The position numbers and the translations under genes are program-made. Positions 42,111 through 49,527 of a DNA stretch of 64,000 nt are shown piece after piece. Every line of letters starts with the position of its first letter. The stretch's first letter is position 1. The notes under the pieces were generated by a model. The model searched no databases and was not told where the DNA came from. It was given only the letters and a program-made list of their open reading frames with translations. This DNA comes from Spirosoma pollinicola (GTDB lineage Bacteria > Bacteroidota > Bacteroidia > Cytophagales > Spirosomataceae): the NCBI RefSeq assembly GCF_002831565.1, contig NZ_CP025096.1, forward strand, positions 4,078,501 to 4,142,500. The letters run 5' to 3'.

Positions 42111-42331
42111 AGGCCAAGCTTTGCTTTTGCTTCGTCAAACGAATAACGCTTTCCTTGCTCAGCTGTATTGATACGACTTATTAAATCGTCAGTAGACAGT
42201 TTTGGCCCCTCGGCAGAAAACGAGTCTGTACGGTCAAATTCGATAATATGTTTCTGCGCTAATGCGTTCAGAATAGTCATAACGAAATCCTGATCTTCGT
42301 CTGCTAAGATGTTCACTTCTACCGTAGTCAT
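42107..42331 (-). CDS. Antitoxin of the ParE-type pair (74 aa)
   Basis: A 74-residue acidic protein located upstream of and overlapping the toxin by ATGA-type coupling. Residues 1-20 form a beta start (MTTVEVNILADEDQ) and the rest, up to KRYSFDEAKAKLGL, is helical, as in Bacteroidota antitoxins of this group. The C-terminal tail is the likely toxin-binding part. I do not recognise a DNA-binding motif with confidence. The annotation rests mainly on gene order. Confidence 0.7.
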   Translation of the reverse strand: MTTVEVNILADEDQDFVMTILNALAQKHIIEFDRTDSFSAEGPKLSTDDLISRINTAEQGKRYSFDEAKAKLGL

Positions 42332-42383
42332 ATCGTTGTTTTTTATGAAATATACTGATTACAACCTGTGAATCCAAACTGGT

Positions 42384-43130
42384 CTAGTCTAAACCGGCGT
42401 GAGTCAACTCTGTAGCAATCGCTTCCTGCGCCAGTTTGACAACCTCGTCGGGTGTGCGGCCTGCGGGTTCGATACCGGCAAGCGCAGTCCACGACATTTT
42501 AGAGAATGACCGGAGCGGAAACATGCCTTTAGGGTTAAAATGGCCCGTTCCCCGAATCGTGACCGGAACTACAAGCGCCGATGGTGCCCGTTTCAGCAAG
42601 GTGGCTACACCGCCCGTTACAAAGGGGCGCATTGTTCCCGATGCCGACCGGGTTCCTTCCGGAAAGATCACTGCGGATAGATTCTGCTGCTGAATCAGCT
42701 TGCCTAAACGGGCAATCTCGACAATAGCTTGTTTGGCATCTTTTCTGTCAATCAGCGCAGCACCACTTTTACGTAAATTGTAGGAAACGCCGGGTATACC
42801 ATGTGATAGTTCAACCTTGGAAACGAACGTCGGTGTGTGTCGACGCAGAAACCAGATGATGGGCGAAATGTCGAACATGCTCTGGTGATTGGCCACAAAA
42901 ATAATGGGTCGGTCGGTGGGGAGGTCGGTGAGTTGTTTAAAACGGATTGTGCTGCCGGTCAAATACCAGCCATAGGCAATGCTGGCGTTCATCCAGTCGA
43001 CGGTTTTTTTATGAGCCGGGCGACCAAATAAATTAAAGGCGGTGGCCTGCATAACGTGGAAAACGCATAATACCAATCCGAAATAAAGCAGGTAAACGCA
43101 ACTCAATATGTAATCTAAAATTTTTTTCAT
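42384..43130 (-). CDS. plsC: 1-acyl-sn-glycerol-3-phosphate acyltransferase-type enzyme (PlsC family, 248 aa)
   Basis: Residues 10-32 form a membrane anchor. The catalytic motif NHQSMFD has His82 and Asp87 (H-x4-D), and the substrate-binding motif FPEGTRS starts at about 156, with Glu158. These are the defining motifs of lysophosphatidic acid acyltransferases. The length (248) is typical. The enzyme would acylate lysophosphatidate at the inner membrane in phospholipid synthesis. It lies between the toxin pair and a divergent acyl-ACP desaturase, so two lipid genes are side by side. Acceptor specificity is not shown by the sequence. Confidence 0.87.
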   Translation of the reverse strand: MKKILDYILSCVYLLYFGLVLCVFHVMQATAFNLFGRPAHKKTVDWMNASIAYGWYLTGSTIRFKQLTDLPTDRPIIFVANHQSMFDISPIIWFLRRHTPTFVSKVELSHGIPGVSYNLRKSGAALIDRKDAKQAIVEIARLGKLIQQQNLSAVIFPEGTRSASGTMRPFVTGGVATLLKRAPSALVVPVTIRGTGHFNPKGMFPLRSFSKMSWTALAGIEPAGRTPDEVVKLAQEAIATELTHAGLD

Positions 43131-43291
43131 GGGGCCTACAGGCGTCAGCGAAGCAGCTAGTATAGCCCAAAATTAACAAGGAGTCGTTGATAGTCGGGAA
43201 GAAAAACGAAAGCGATTCAAAAACATCGACTCTTTTAGCCGAACTTTGCCGGACATTGGGATAAATTGACCCGTTTCTTTGTTATTACTAC

Positions 43292-44269
43292 ATGATCTTA
43301 TCTGGCACACGTTTGGATGTAATGCGTTTCGTCGGCGAAAAAATCGACGCATCTGTAGATGAATTTCTTAAGCCCATCGAGACCAACTGGCAACCCGCCG
43401 ATTTGCTCCCCGATTCGACAAAAGAGTCATTTCTAGACGAAGTTAAATTACTCCGCGAAAGCACCCGCGAGCTATCCTACGATTACGTAGCCGTACTGGT
43501 TGGCGATACCATCACGGAAGAAGCGCTGCCCACGTACGAATCGTGGCTGATGGATATGGAAGGCATCGACCAGGGTAGTTCAACGGGCTGGACACGCTGG
43601 ATTCGTAGCTGGACAGCCGAAGAAAACCGCCATGGTGACTTGCTGAACAAGTTTTTGTACTTATCGGGCCGGGTCAACATGCGGGCAATGGAAGTATCGA
43701 CGCAGTATCTTATTGCGGATGGCTTCGATATCGGAACGGGTAGAGATCCCTATCGCAACTTCATTTATACCTCATTTCAGGAGCTGGCTACCAATGTATC
43801 GCACCGCCGGACGGCTACGCTTGCCAAACAGGCGGGTTGCAACCAGTTGTCGAAAATATGCGGTGTGATTGCCTCCGATGAGATGCGCCACGCGAAAGCT
43901 TATAAAGATTTTGTCCGGCAGATTTTTGAAGTTGACCCATCCGAAATGATGCTCGCTTTTGAAGATATGATGCGCAAGAAAATTGTGATGCCTGCCCATT
44001 TTCTGCGCGAAAGTGGCGTGAAAATTGGCCAGACCTTCAGCCATTTTTCGGATGCCGCTCAGCGTTTGGGCGTTTATACGACCTACGATTATATCGAAAT
44101 TGCCGAGGCACTGGTGGCTGAGTGGCAAATTGATACCATGACGGATCTGAACGATGCCGGTCAGCGTGCCCGTGATTACGTGATGGCGTTACCGGCCCGA
44201 CTGCGCCGGATTGCTGAGCGCACCAAGGTGCCCACGCTTGAATATCCATTTAGCTGGATCGCGGGCTAA
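43292..44269 (+). CDS. Acyl-ACP desaturase (soluble diiron, 325 aa)
   Basis: The two diiron motifs are present: EENRHGDLLNKFL in the middle and ASDEMRHAKAYKDF later, giving the E-x2-H pairs of ferritin-like desaturases. There are no membrane segments, as expected of this soluble class. It would introduce a double bond into acyl chains carried on ACP and so raise membrane fluidity. The stop is followed after one base by the ATG of the sensor kinase gene, so the two are probably translationally coupled. Start ATG 43292. Confidence 0.9.
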   Translation: MILSGTRLDVMRFVGEKIDASVDEFLKPIETNWQPADLLPDSTKESFLDEVKLLRESTRELSYDYVAVLVGDTITEEALPTYESWLMDMEGIDQGSSTGWTRWIRSWTAEENRHGDLLNKFLYLSGRVNMRAMEVSTQYLIADGFDIGTGRDPYRNFIYTSFQELATNVSHRRTATLAKQAGCNQLSKICGVIASDEMRHAKAYKDFVRQIFEVDPSEMMLAFEDMMRKKIVMPAHFLRESGVKIGQTFSHFSDAAQRLGVYTTYDYIEIAEALVAEWQIDTMTDLNDAGQRARDYVMALPARLRRIAERTKVPTLEYPFSWIAG

Positions 44270-44270
44270 C

Positions 44271-45638
44271 ATGAATCGATTCGTTCTCGGTATAGGCTGG
44301 CGCATTGTTGGTATTGTTGGCCTTACCGGGGCGATAACCTATTTCTATCTCCAGCAAGCGAATGGCCTGGCCATCTTTGCGCTGCTTGTTACTCATATCG
44401 TTTTATCGGCCAACCTGTATCGGTACGTTACGGGCCTGAACCGTAAGCTGACCCGATTTCTGGAGTCAGTACGTTACTCTGATTTTGCCGTTGCCTTCCG
44501 GGCCGATAGTAATTTAGGCCCGTCTTTCTCTGAACTCAACGACCAGTTCAACGAAGTACTAGACGCTTTCCGGCAGGCGCGGGCCGAGAAGGAGGCTAAC
44601 CTGCATTACGTCAACACCATCGTTCAGCACGTGAGTGTCGGACTCCTCACCTTCGACGCAACCGGTCAGGTGGAGTTGGTCAATCAAACGGCCCTTCGGC
44701 TGTTGGGCATCTACCGAATCCGCACGCTCAACGACCTCAACGCGACCCATCCCGATCTGGCCGATATGCTCCGGGCCTCAACGGCTTCCTCAACTCCCGT
44801 ATCCTATCAGACCGGTACCGATGGTGAACTGTCGGTGCGCTGCACGGCCGTCCGGCTGCGGGGACGGCTCGTAACGGTGGCCTCTATGCAGAACATCCGT
44901 TCGGAATTGCAGCAGCGCGAACTCGAAGCCTGGCAGAACCTGACCAAAGTGCTGCGGCATGAGATCATGAATTCCATTACACCAATTGTTTCCCTGGCGG
45001 GCACCATGCGCGACATTGTCGAAACAGATTTGGTGCCGCTCTCGTTGCCAGCCTTCACCGGACAGCAGTCCCCGGCCGAGTCTGCCTTTGTTGCCGAATC
45101 GGTCAATGATTTGCGGGATGCGTTAACGACCATTGAACAGCGGGGCGCGGGTATTATGCAGTTTGTGGATGCGTATCGGCATTTTACGACGATTCCACAA
45201 CCCGTATTTGCCGATGTATCGGTGGAGCCGTTAGTGCGAAACGTAGCGCAACTAGTGCAGGCCGATGCGCAAAAACACCATATTTCGATTTCAATATCGT
45301 CGCCTAATTTAGCCATTCGAGCCGATGCGGCCCAGATCGAAATGGTGTTGCTGAACCTGATAAAAAATGCGGTAGAAAGTCTGGGTAAAACACCAAATCC
45401 AACCATTCAAATCGAAGCCGAAGCAACGGGCCCCCGTGTGGTTATCCGCGTCACCGACAACGGGGTTGGTATCGAACCCGAGGCCCTGGAGCAGATTTTT
45501 ATTCCCTTCTACACGACCAAGAAAACTGGTTCCGGCATCGGTCTAAGCCTTTCTCGTCAAATCATGCAGCTTCACAACGGCCAGCTTACTGCCGACTCCA
45601 AACCCGGCGAGGGGAGCACGTTTAGCCTGGTGTTCTGA
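44271..45638 (+). CDS. NtrB-like membrane sensor histidine kinase (455 aa)
   Basis: I start it at 44271 (MNRFVLGIGW), one base after the desaturase stop; the ORF could extend to 44211 only by overlapping that gene. Two membrane segments (about 9-26 and 33-49) form a short hairpin with almost no periplasmic domain. A PAS domain follows (about 112-215), then the dimerisation helix RHEIMNSITPI with His230, and HATPase motifs NLIKNAVES, DNGVGI and KTGSGIGLSLSRQI. Such a layout suits sensing within or near the membrane. Probable partner: the NtrC-type regulator at 40390. Confidence 0.9.
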   Translation: MNRFVLGIGWRIVGIVGLTGAITYFYLQQANGLAIFALLVTHIVLSANLYRYVTGLNRKLTRFLESVRYSDFAVAFRADSNLGPSFSELNDQFNEVLDAFRQARAEKEANLHYVNTIVQHVSVGLLTFDATGQVELVNQTALRLLGIYRIRTLNDLNATHPDLADMLRASTASSTPVSYQTGTDGELSVRCTAVRLRGRLVTVASMQNIRSELQQRELEAWQNLTKVLRHEIMNSITPIVSLAGTMRDIVETDLVPLSLPAFTGQQSPAESAFVAESVNDLRDALTTIEQRGAGIMQFVDAYRHFTTIPQPVFADVSVEPLVRNVAQLVQADAQKHHISISISSPNLAIRADAAQIEMVLLNLIKNAVESLGKTPNPTIQIEAEATGPRVVIRVTDNGVGIEPEALEQIFIPFYTTKKTGSGIGLSLSRQIMQLHNGQLTADSKPGEGSTFSLVF

Positions 45639-45643
45639 GGAAA

Positions 45644-45658
45644 TTCGTTATACTTACA
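45644..45658 (+). promoter_or_regulatory. 15-base repeat TTCGTTATACTTACA upstream of mntA (copy 1)
   Basis: TTCGTTATACTTACA begins 30 bases before the ATG of the nucleotidyltransferase gene. The same 15 bases occur at 46696-46710 before the Uma2 gene. It may be a shared promoter element; TATACTTA is a weak -7 match. Confidence 0.45.
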
Positions 45659-45673
45659 GCCAAAACTATTGAC

Positions 45674-45982
45674 ATGATCAACGCCGTTTTAGCTAATAAA
45701 CTACCCGTAGTCACTCAAATCCTGCGTGAAAATGGTGTAAAGCGGGCCTTTGCCTTTGGTTCTGTCTGTACAGAAGAGTTTAACGAAGCTAGCGATATTG
45801 ATCTGTTAATTGCTTTTGATGATACACTGGACCCGATTAGTTATGGGGAAAACTATTTTACGATTGCACACGCCCTGGAGTCTGTCTTGAATCGTTCCGT
45901 TGATTTAGTGACTGAGCGATCGTTGAAAAATCCTTATTTCATATCGGTATTGGAGCAGACAAAAACGGCTATTTATGAGTGA
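45674..45982 (+). CDS. mntA: MntA-type minimal nucleotidyltransferase antitoxin (102 aa)
   Basis: A short nucleotidyltransferase of the MNT family. The active-site motif is Gly29-Ser30 followed by Asp41-x-Asp43 (FGS...SDIDLLIAF). In MntA-HepT systems this enzyme adds AMP to the HEPN toxin HepT to silence it. The next gene, overlapping by 8 bases, is a broken hepT, so the antitoxin seems to have outlived its toxin. The gene itself is intact. Start ATG at 45674 follows TTGAC. Confidence 0.83.
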   Translation: MINAVLANKLPVVTQILRENGVKRAFAFGSVCTEEFNEASDIDLLIAFDDTLDPISYGENYFTIAHALESVLNRSVDLVTERSLKNPYFISVLEQTKTAIYE

Positions 45983-46310
45983 TGAAATCCGTAAATGGCT
46001 GGTGGATATTCTGGAAGCAATTGCTTATATCGATTTTCATTTAGGTGGCAAGCGCGATTTTATTATTTACCAGAATAATATAATAAGTCAACGTGCTGTT
46101 TAGCGAGAAATAGAAATAATTGGAGAAGCGACTAATCGAATATTAAAAGTAAACGCCACAATAGCCATTTCGCATGCTCGGCGAATCGTTGATTTACGTA
46201 ATCGGGTCATTCTCGCATATGATGTAGTAGATGAAGTGATTGTATGGAGTGTCGTTGTCAAAAGCCTTCATCTATTAAAGCAGGAAGTTGAGCATCTTTT
46301 AAGCCTTTAG
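45975..46310 (+). pseudogene. hepT: hepT (HEPN/DUF86 toxin), inactivated by an in-frame stop and loss of catalytic histidine
   Basis: From the ATG at 45975 the frame reads as HepT: SDEIRKWLVDILEAIAYID, then SQRAV, a TAG stop at 46101-46103, and the frame resumes REIEIIGEATNR to a stop at 46308. In the family the codon after AV is usually Glu or similar (AVERELEIIGEA), so one base change (GAG to TAG) explains the stop. The HEPN motif R-x4-6-H should read RNRxIHAYD; here it is RNRVILAYD, so the catalytic His is Leu. Two independent lesions make it a dead toxin. Confidence 0.8.
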
Positions 46311-46506
46311 TCAGGGGAAGCCAACCCTTCGGAATATGCGGTTCACCGTGGCGCAATTGCTGGAGTTGCTAGCGGCTGGAATGACTGATCAGGAAATTCT
46401 GGAAGACTACCCTTATCTTGAAGAGGCAGATATTCAGGCCACCTTGCTTTATGCGGCCCACATTGCCAACGCTCGTACAATTATTAATCTGCCGCTTGCA
46501 TCCTAG
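46303..46506 (+). pseudogene. DUF433-family antitoxin fragment (N-terminus lost)
   Basis: The frame opens without a start and reads SQGKPTLRNMRFTVAQLLELL..., continuing AAGMTDQEILEDYPYLEEADIQATLLYAA to a stop at 46504. DUF433 antitoxins usually begin about 20 residues earlier with a GKPxIRG motif; here only GKPTLRN remains. An internal ATG at 46336 could still give a 56-residue protein. It starts inside the hepT remnant's end, so deletion probably joined two toxin-antitoxin loci. It is followed by a truncated DUF5615 gene, its usual partner. Confidence 0.65.
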
Positions 46507-46512
46507 TTCGTT

Positions 46513-46689
46513 GTGCTGAAGTTTATCGTTGATACACAACGGCCGCTAATGCTGGCAACTTACTTGACCTGGAAGGGTTTTGATGCCATCCACACGACTT
46601 ATTGTGCTGAAAATCACTTATTACAGGATAGCAAATGGTATGTTATCTTCAATAGCAGATCATACATGAAAGGCACATTTATTCTATAG
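46513..46689 (+). pseudogene. DUF5615 PIN-like toxin fragment (C-terminal half lost)
   Basis: From a GTG at 46513 the frame reads KFIVDTQRPLMLATYL and TWKGFDAIHTTYCAENH, clearly the first ~45 residues of the DUF5615 PIN-like family (normal length about 115; pattern FIVDxQLPxxLAxWLxxxGxDAxH). After LLQDS the frame continues WYVIFNSRSY with no family similarity and stops at 46687. A second conserved acidic residue needed for catalysis would lie in the missing part. This is the toxin partner of the DUF433 fragment upstream. Confidence 0.65.
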
Positions 46690-46695
46690 TAAATT

Positions 46696-46710
46696 TTCGT
46701 TATACTTACA
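46696..46710 (+). promoter_or_regulatory. 15-base repeat TTCGTTATACTTACA upstream of the Uma2 gene (copy 2)
   Basis: Identical to 45644-45658, here 25 bases before the ATG at 46735. The two copies flank the decayed toxin-antitoxin segment, so recombination between them could excise it; they could also be a common promoter. Confidence 0.45.
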
Positions 46711-46734
46711 TAAACTTTTAAACGCCGGAGTGAC

Positions 46735-47208
46735 ATGGAAGCGGTAACCGAACAGTCGGCATATGAACAGGAACGCGGGAAGCCTATGCCGAGTAAAGTA
46801 CATGCTTACGTCCAGAGCAATATCATCTTTGAACTAAAATCCCGGTATAAAGACCGCTTCACCTTCCTATCTGAAATCAGCCTTGATTTAAACGGTTGGT
46901 GGTCGGTGCCTGATTTGGCAATTTATCCGAAAATGGCGATTGATGTTCGTCAGGACGAGATTCGGATAACCACACCCCCGCTCTGTGCAATCGAAATCAT
47001 ATCGCCCATGCAGAGCCTTCAGGAGTTGGTCGACAAATCGAAAGCTTATTTTGAGCACGGTGCTCAATCGTGCTGGTTAGTGTTGCCCGGCCTTCGCTCC
47101 ATTTACGTATTCAGCTCGTTCGACGATTTTAAGACCTTCACGCATACCGATACACTGCTGGATGACACACTGAAAATCAGCATTCCACTGGCCGAGGTGT
47201 TTGCGTAG
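46735..47208 (+). CDS. Uma2-family endonuclease-type protein (157 aa)
   Basis: Uma2 pattern: ERGKPMPSKVHAYVQSNI at 13-30, Pro59-Asp60 in VPDLAIYP, Glu87 in CAIEIISP, and Lys101/Lys103 in the VDKSKAYFEHG segment, the PD...E...K layout. It ends with the family's beta-hairpin tail WLVLPGLRSIYVFSS. It is better matched to the family than the gene at 32586. Its role is unknown; here it stands immediately before the Wadjet operon but is separated by 127-160 bases and an operator. Confidence 0.8.
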   Translation: MEAVTEQSAYEQERGKPMPSKVHAYVQSNIIFELKSRYKDRFTFLSEISLDLNGWWSVPDLAIYPKMAIDVRQDEIRITTPPLCAIEIISPMQSLQELVDKSKAYFEHGAQSCWLVLPGLRSIYVFSSFDDFKTFTHTDTLLDDTLKISIPLAEVFA

Positions 47209-47299
47209 AAATACACCGTTAGGATGGCTTTGCCAGTTGATTGCACGTGTTTTTGAGAAAAAGCCAGCTTTGGACTGGTAAAAAATTTATAAATTTAAA

Positions 47300-47324
47300 A
47301 AGAACGTAAATAGGTTACGTTCTT
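47300..47324. promoter_or_regulatory. Operator AAGAACGTAA-N5-TTACGTTCTT upstream of jetA
   Basis: A perfect inverted repeat with 10-base arms and spacer ATAGG. It ends six bases before the -7 box at 47331, so a bound repressor would cover the -33 region. An almost identical site (9 of 10 in one arm) with the same position relative to a -7 box occurs at 62808-62832. Confidence 0.75.
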
Positions 47325-47330
47325 AACGAA

Positions 47331-47338
47331 TAGGTTTG
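47331..47338 (+). promoter_or_regulatory. -7 box (TAGGTTTG) of the jetABCD operon
   Basis: TAGGTTTG matches TAnnTTTG. It lies 31 bases before the ATG at 47369, which makes the alternative TTG start at 47336 (inside the box) unlikely. Confidence 0.6.
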
Positions 47339-47368
47339 TGCTCTGGTCATTACACACTCGCCTATCGT

Positions 47369-48832
47369 ATGTCTGAGAAAGCACCAACCTTTGATTATTA
47401 CTGGGTCAAAAACCTGTATGAACGACATCCGGTGCTGGCGGCTTTCCGCAAACGAGCCGATGGTTTTTCGGTTATGGTTTCCTTTCTGCATGAAGCCTTC
47501 GAACAGCGTCGGCAAAGTCGATACATTGAGCCAGACCTGATTAACAAGTTAACCGATTTTTTGCTGGCTATCGACGTGTTGGATAGTTCGGCTAAAACAC
47601 CCCGCGATTATTTAGAGGAGTGGACTAAAGACGGAATGCTTCGTCGGTTTTATGACGATTTACTACATGATGAGCCATTCTACGAATTGACACCTGATGC
47701 CGTTCTAGTGCTGCGGTGGCTTCAGGAGCTTGATCAAAACGAGTTTGTTGGAACAGAATCAAGGCTACGAGTTTTGTTCGATTTACTTGAACAATTAGCC
47801 TACCGAAGTTCGAGCGATAAAGCAAGCCGGATTGAGCAGCTACGGCGAGAAATTCAGGAACGGGAAGCCGAAATTGACCGGATAGAGCGGGGTGAGCTTG
47901 ACGTTTGGGATGCTACGCGTATACGGGAAAATTTTCAATTAGTGCAGGAAACAGCTCGGCGGCTTCTGGCTGATTTTCGGCAGGTTGAGCAGAATTTCCG
48001 TGATATCGACAGGGGTTTGCGCGACGAAATCCTGACGACTCCGCTCTCCAAAGGGAATCTTTTAGATAAACTGTTTTCAACGATTGACGAACGGATCTGG
48101 GGGCGAGATCAAGGCAAGAGCTTTCGGTCGTTCTGGGAGTTGTTGATGAATCAAGCAAAACAGGATGAGTTCGATATGTTGCTGAACGAAGTTGTTCAAC
48201 TATCTGCCCTGCGGGAACTGGCTCCTGCCCTTCGTGACCTCGAACGACTCAAGTTCGATCTGGTCGAAGCCGGGGGTAATGTAAACCGGGCGAATGACCT
48301 GATTATAAAAAGCCTTCGACGGCTAATTGAGACTAATTTCTTTCGCGAACACAAACATATCCTTCAAAAAATAGAGTCAGTATTGGAGCTAGCTGTCCGT
48401 GTAAAGGCTCAGCCACCCAAAAATCGCGATTTAATGCACATTGATGGAAAACCTCAACTCGACTTCTTCATGAATCGTCGGTTGTTTCATCCATCAGTCG
48501 TGGCTACCATTCGTTCAGAAACGGTTGACGCTGGCGAACAGGATGCCGATATATCGGCATTATTAACTGATGACGATGTGTCGCTGGAACAATTGGAAAC
48601 AAACATCGGACAGCTATTACGGCACCGTCCCCAAGTGTCACTGGCGGCTGTTTTAAGCGAATTTCCCCCTCAAAAAGGACTTGCCGAGATTGTTGGCTAC
48701 CTGTCTTTGGCTTCTCAGAGCGAAGTACAAAATAAAGCCACAGTGAGTGAGGATATACAGGATGAGATAGCCTACGATACAGATGAAGGTTTACGTATGC
48801 TCCAATTACCGAGAATCATCTTTATTCGATAA
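47369..48832 (+). CDS. jetA: Wadjet subunit JetA (DUF3375, MksF/kleisin-like, 487 aa)
   Basis: The DUF3375 features are the N-terminal FDYYWVKNLYERHPVLAAFRKR, helical middle regions with RIEQLRREIQEREAEIDRIERGELDVWD (quoted in part as EIQEREAEIDRIERGEL), and the C-terminal winged-helix-like end. JetA is the kleisin that joins the JetC ATPase heads in Wadjet, an SMC-like complex that recognises and cuts small circular DNA and so protects against plasmids. The start at 47369 (MSEKAPTF) follows the -7 box by 31 bases. It is first of four genes in the canonical order A-B-C-D. It is intact. Confidence 0.9.
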   Translation: MSEKAPTFDYYWVKNLYERHPVLAAFRKRADGFSVMVSFLHEAFEQRRQSRYIEPDLINKLTDFLLAIDVLDSSAKTPRDYLEEWTKDGMLRRFYDDLLHDEPFYELTPDAVLVLRWLQELDQNEFVGTESRLRVLFDLLEQLAYRSSSDKASRIEQLRREIQEREAEIDRIERGELDVWDATRIRENFQLVQETARRLLADFRQVEQNFRDIDRGLRDEILTTPLSKGNLLDKLFSTIDERIWGRDQGKSFRSFWELLMNQAKQDEFDMLLNEVVQLSALRELAPALRDLERLKFDLVEAGGNVNRANDLIIKSLRRLIETNFFREHKHILQKIESVLELAVRVKAQPPKNRDLMHIDGKPQLDFFMNRRLFHPSVVATIRSETVDAGEQDADISALLTDDDVSLEQLETNIGQLLRHRPQVSLAAVLSEFPPQKGLAEIVGYLSLASQSEVQNKATVSEDIQDEIAYDTDEGLRMLQLPRIIFIR

Positions 48833-48909
48833 TTTTTCTAACAGGATTTACAACCGGGCCGCCGATGCGGATGAATATGATTTTATAACCCTGTCAAGCA
48901 CAAGTACTT

Positions 48910-49527
48910 ATGGATATCGCTCAAATCGAAAAAGCGCAGGTAATAGGAGCACTCTATAAAGGCCCGCTTCACCAACAACAGGACAGTCCGGCCCGAGACC
49001 GACTTTGGCGTCTATTACTCAAGCATCAGCAAGCAGTTCGTAAACACTTCGCTGAATGGGGAGGAGACATACATCTCGATGAAGCTGAAGGGTATGCCCG
49101 CCTAATTGAGTTAGATGTAGAAGATGATATTCGTGACCAACTCCCGGCACTCATTGAGAAGCGGCCACTAAACTACCCAACTACGTTGCTGGTGGTGTTG
49201 TTCCGTAAGCAGTTAATTGAACACCAGCGATTTTCCGGCGAAAATATGCTTCGTGTCAATCGGGCTGATATACACGAGCAATTGAGTAATTTTCTGAACA
49301 TCGGCCAGAAAGACGAAGCCAAAGTGCGCGACCGAATCGACGAGTCGATCAATACACTCGAACGCTACGGACTGCTACGCAGCCTGGGAAATGCGGACGA
49401 TGAATACGAGGTTCGACGGATTCTTAACTCGTTTGTCGATATCGAATTCATCAACGAATTTGAAGAGAAACTTCGGCAGTACGCCCTTACCTATTTTAAA
49501 CAAACGCCTGACCATGACGTCGACTGA
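48910..49527 (+). CDS. jetB: Wadjet subunit JetB (DUF4194, MksE/KITE-like, 205 aa)
   Basis: A 205-residue winged-helix protein of the DUF4194 type: residues LDVEDDIRDQLPALIEKRPLNYPTTLLVVLFRKQL (core: RPLNYPTTLLVVLFRKQL) and an R-x2-L-N-S-F-V-D-I-E near the end. The KITE protein binds the JetA kleisin. It begins 77 bases after jetA's stop and its stop overlaps the start of jetC by 14 bases, so translation of B and C is coupled. Confidence 0.88.
   Translation: MDIAQIEKAQVIGALYKGPLHQQQDSPARDRLWRLLLKHQQAVRKHFAEWGGDIHLDEAEGYARLIELDVEDDIRDQLPALIEKRPLNYPTTLLVVLFRKQLIEHQRFSGENMLRVNRADIHEQLSNFLNIGQKDEAKVRDRIDESINTLERYGLLRSLGNADDEYEVRRILNSFVDIEFINEFEEKLRQYALTYFKQTPDHDVD

Noticed and set aside
47336..47368. 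Upstream TTG start for jetA at 47336
   Set aside because: It lies inside the -7 box TAGGTTTG, so the transcript would begin downstream of it; ATG at 47369 gives the normal family start.
49391..49513. Longer N-terminus of jetC from 49391
   Set aside because: The 41 extra residues overlap jetB and have no family similarity; the start at 49514 gives the usual overlap of coupled genes.
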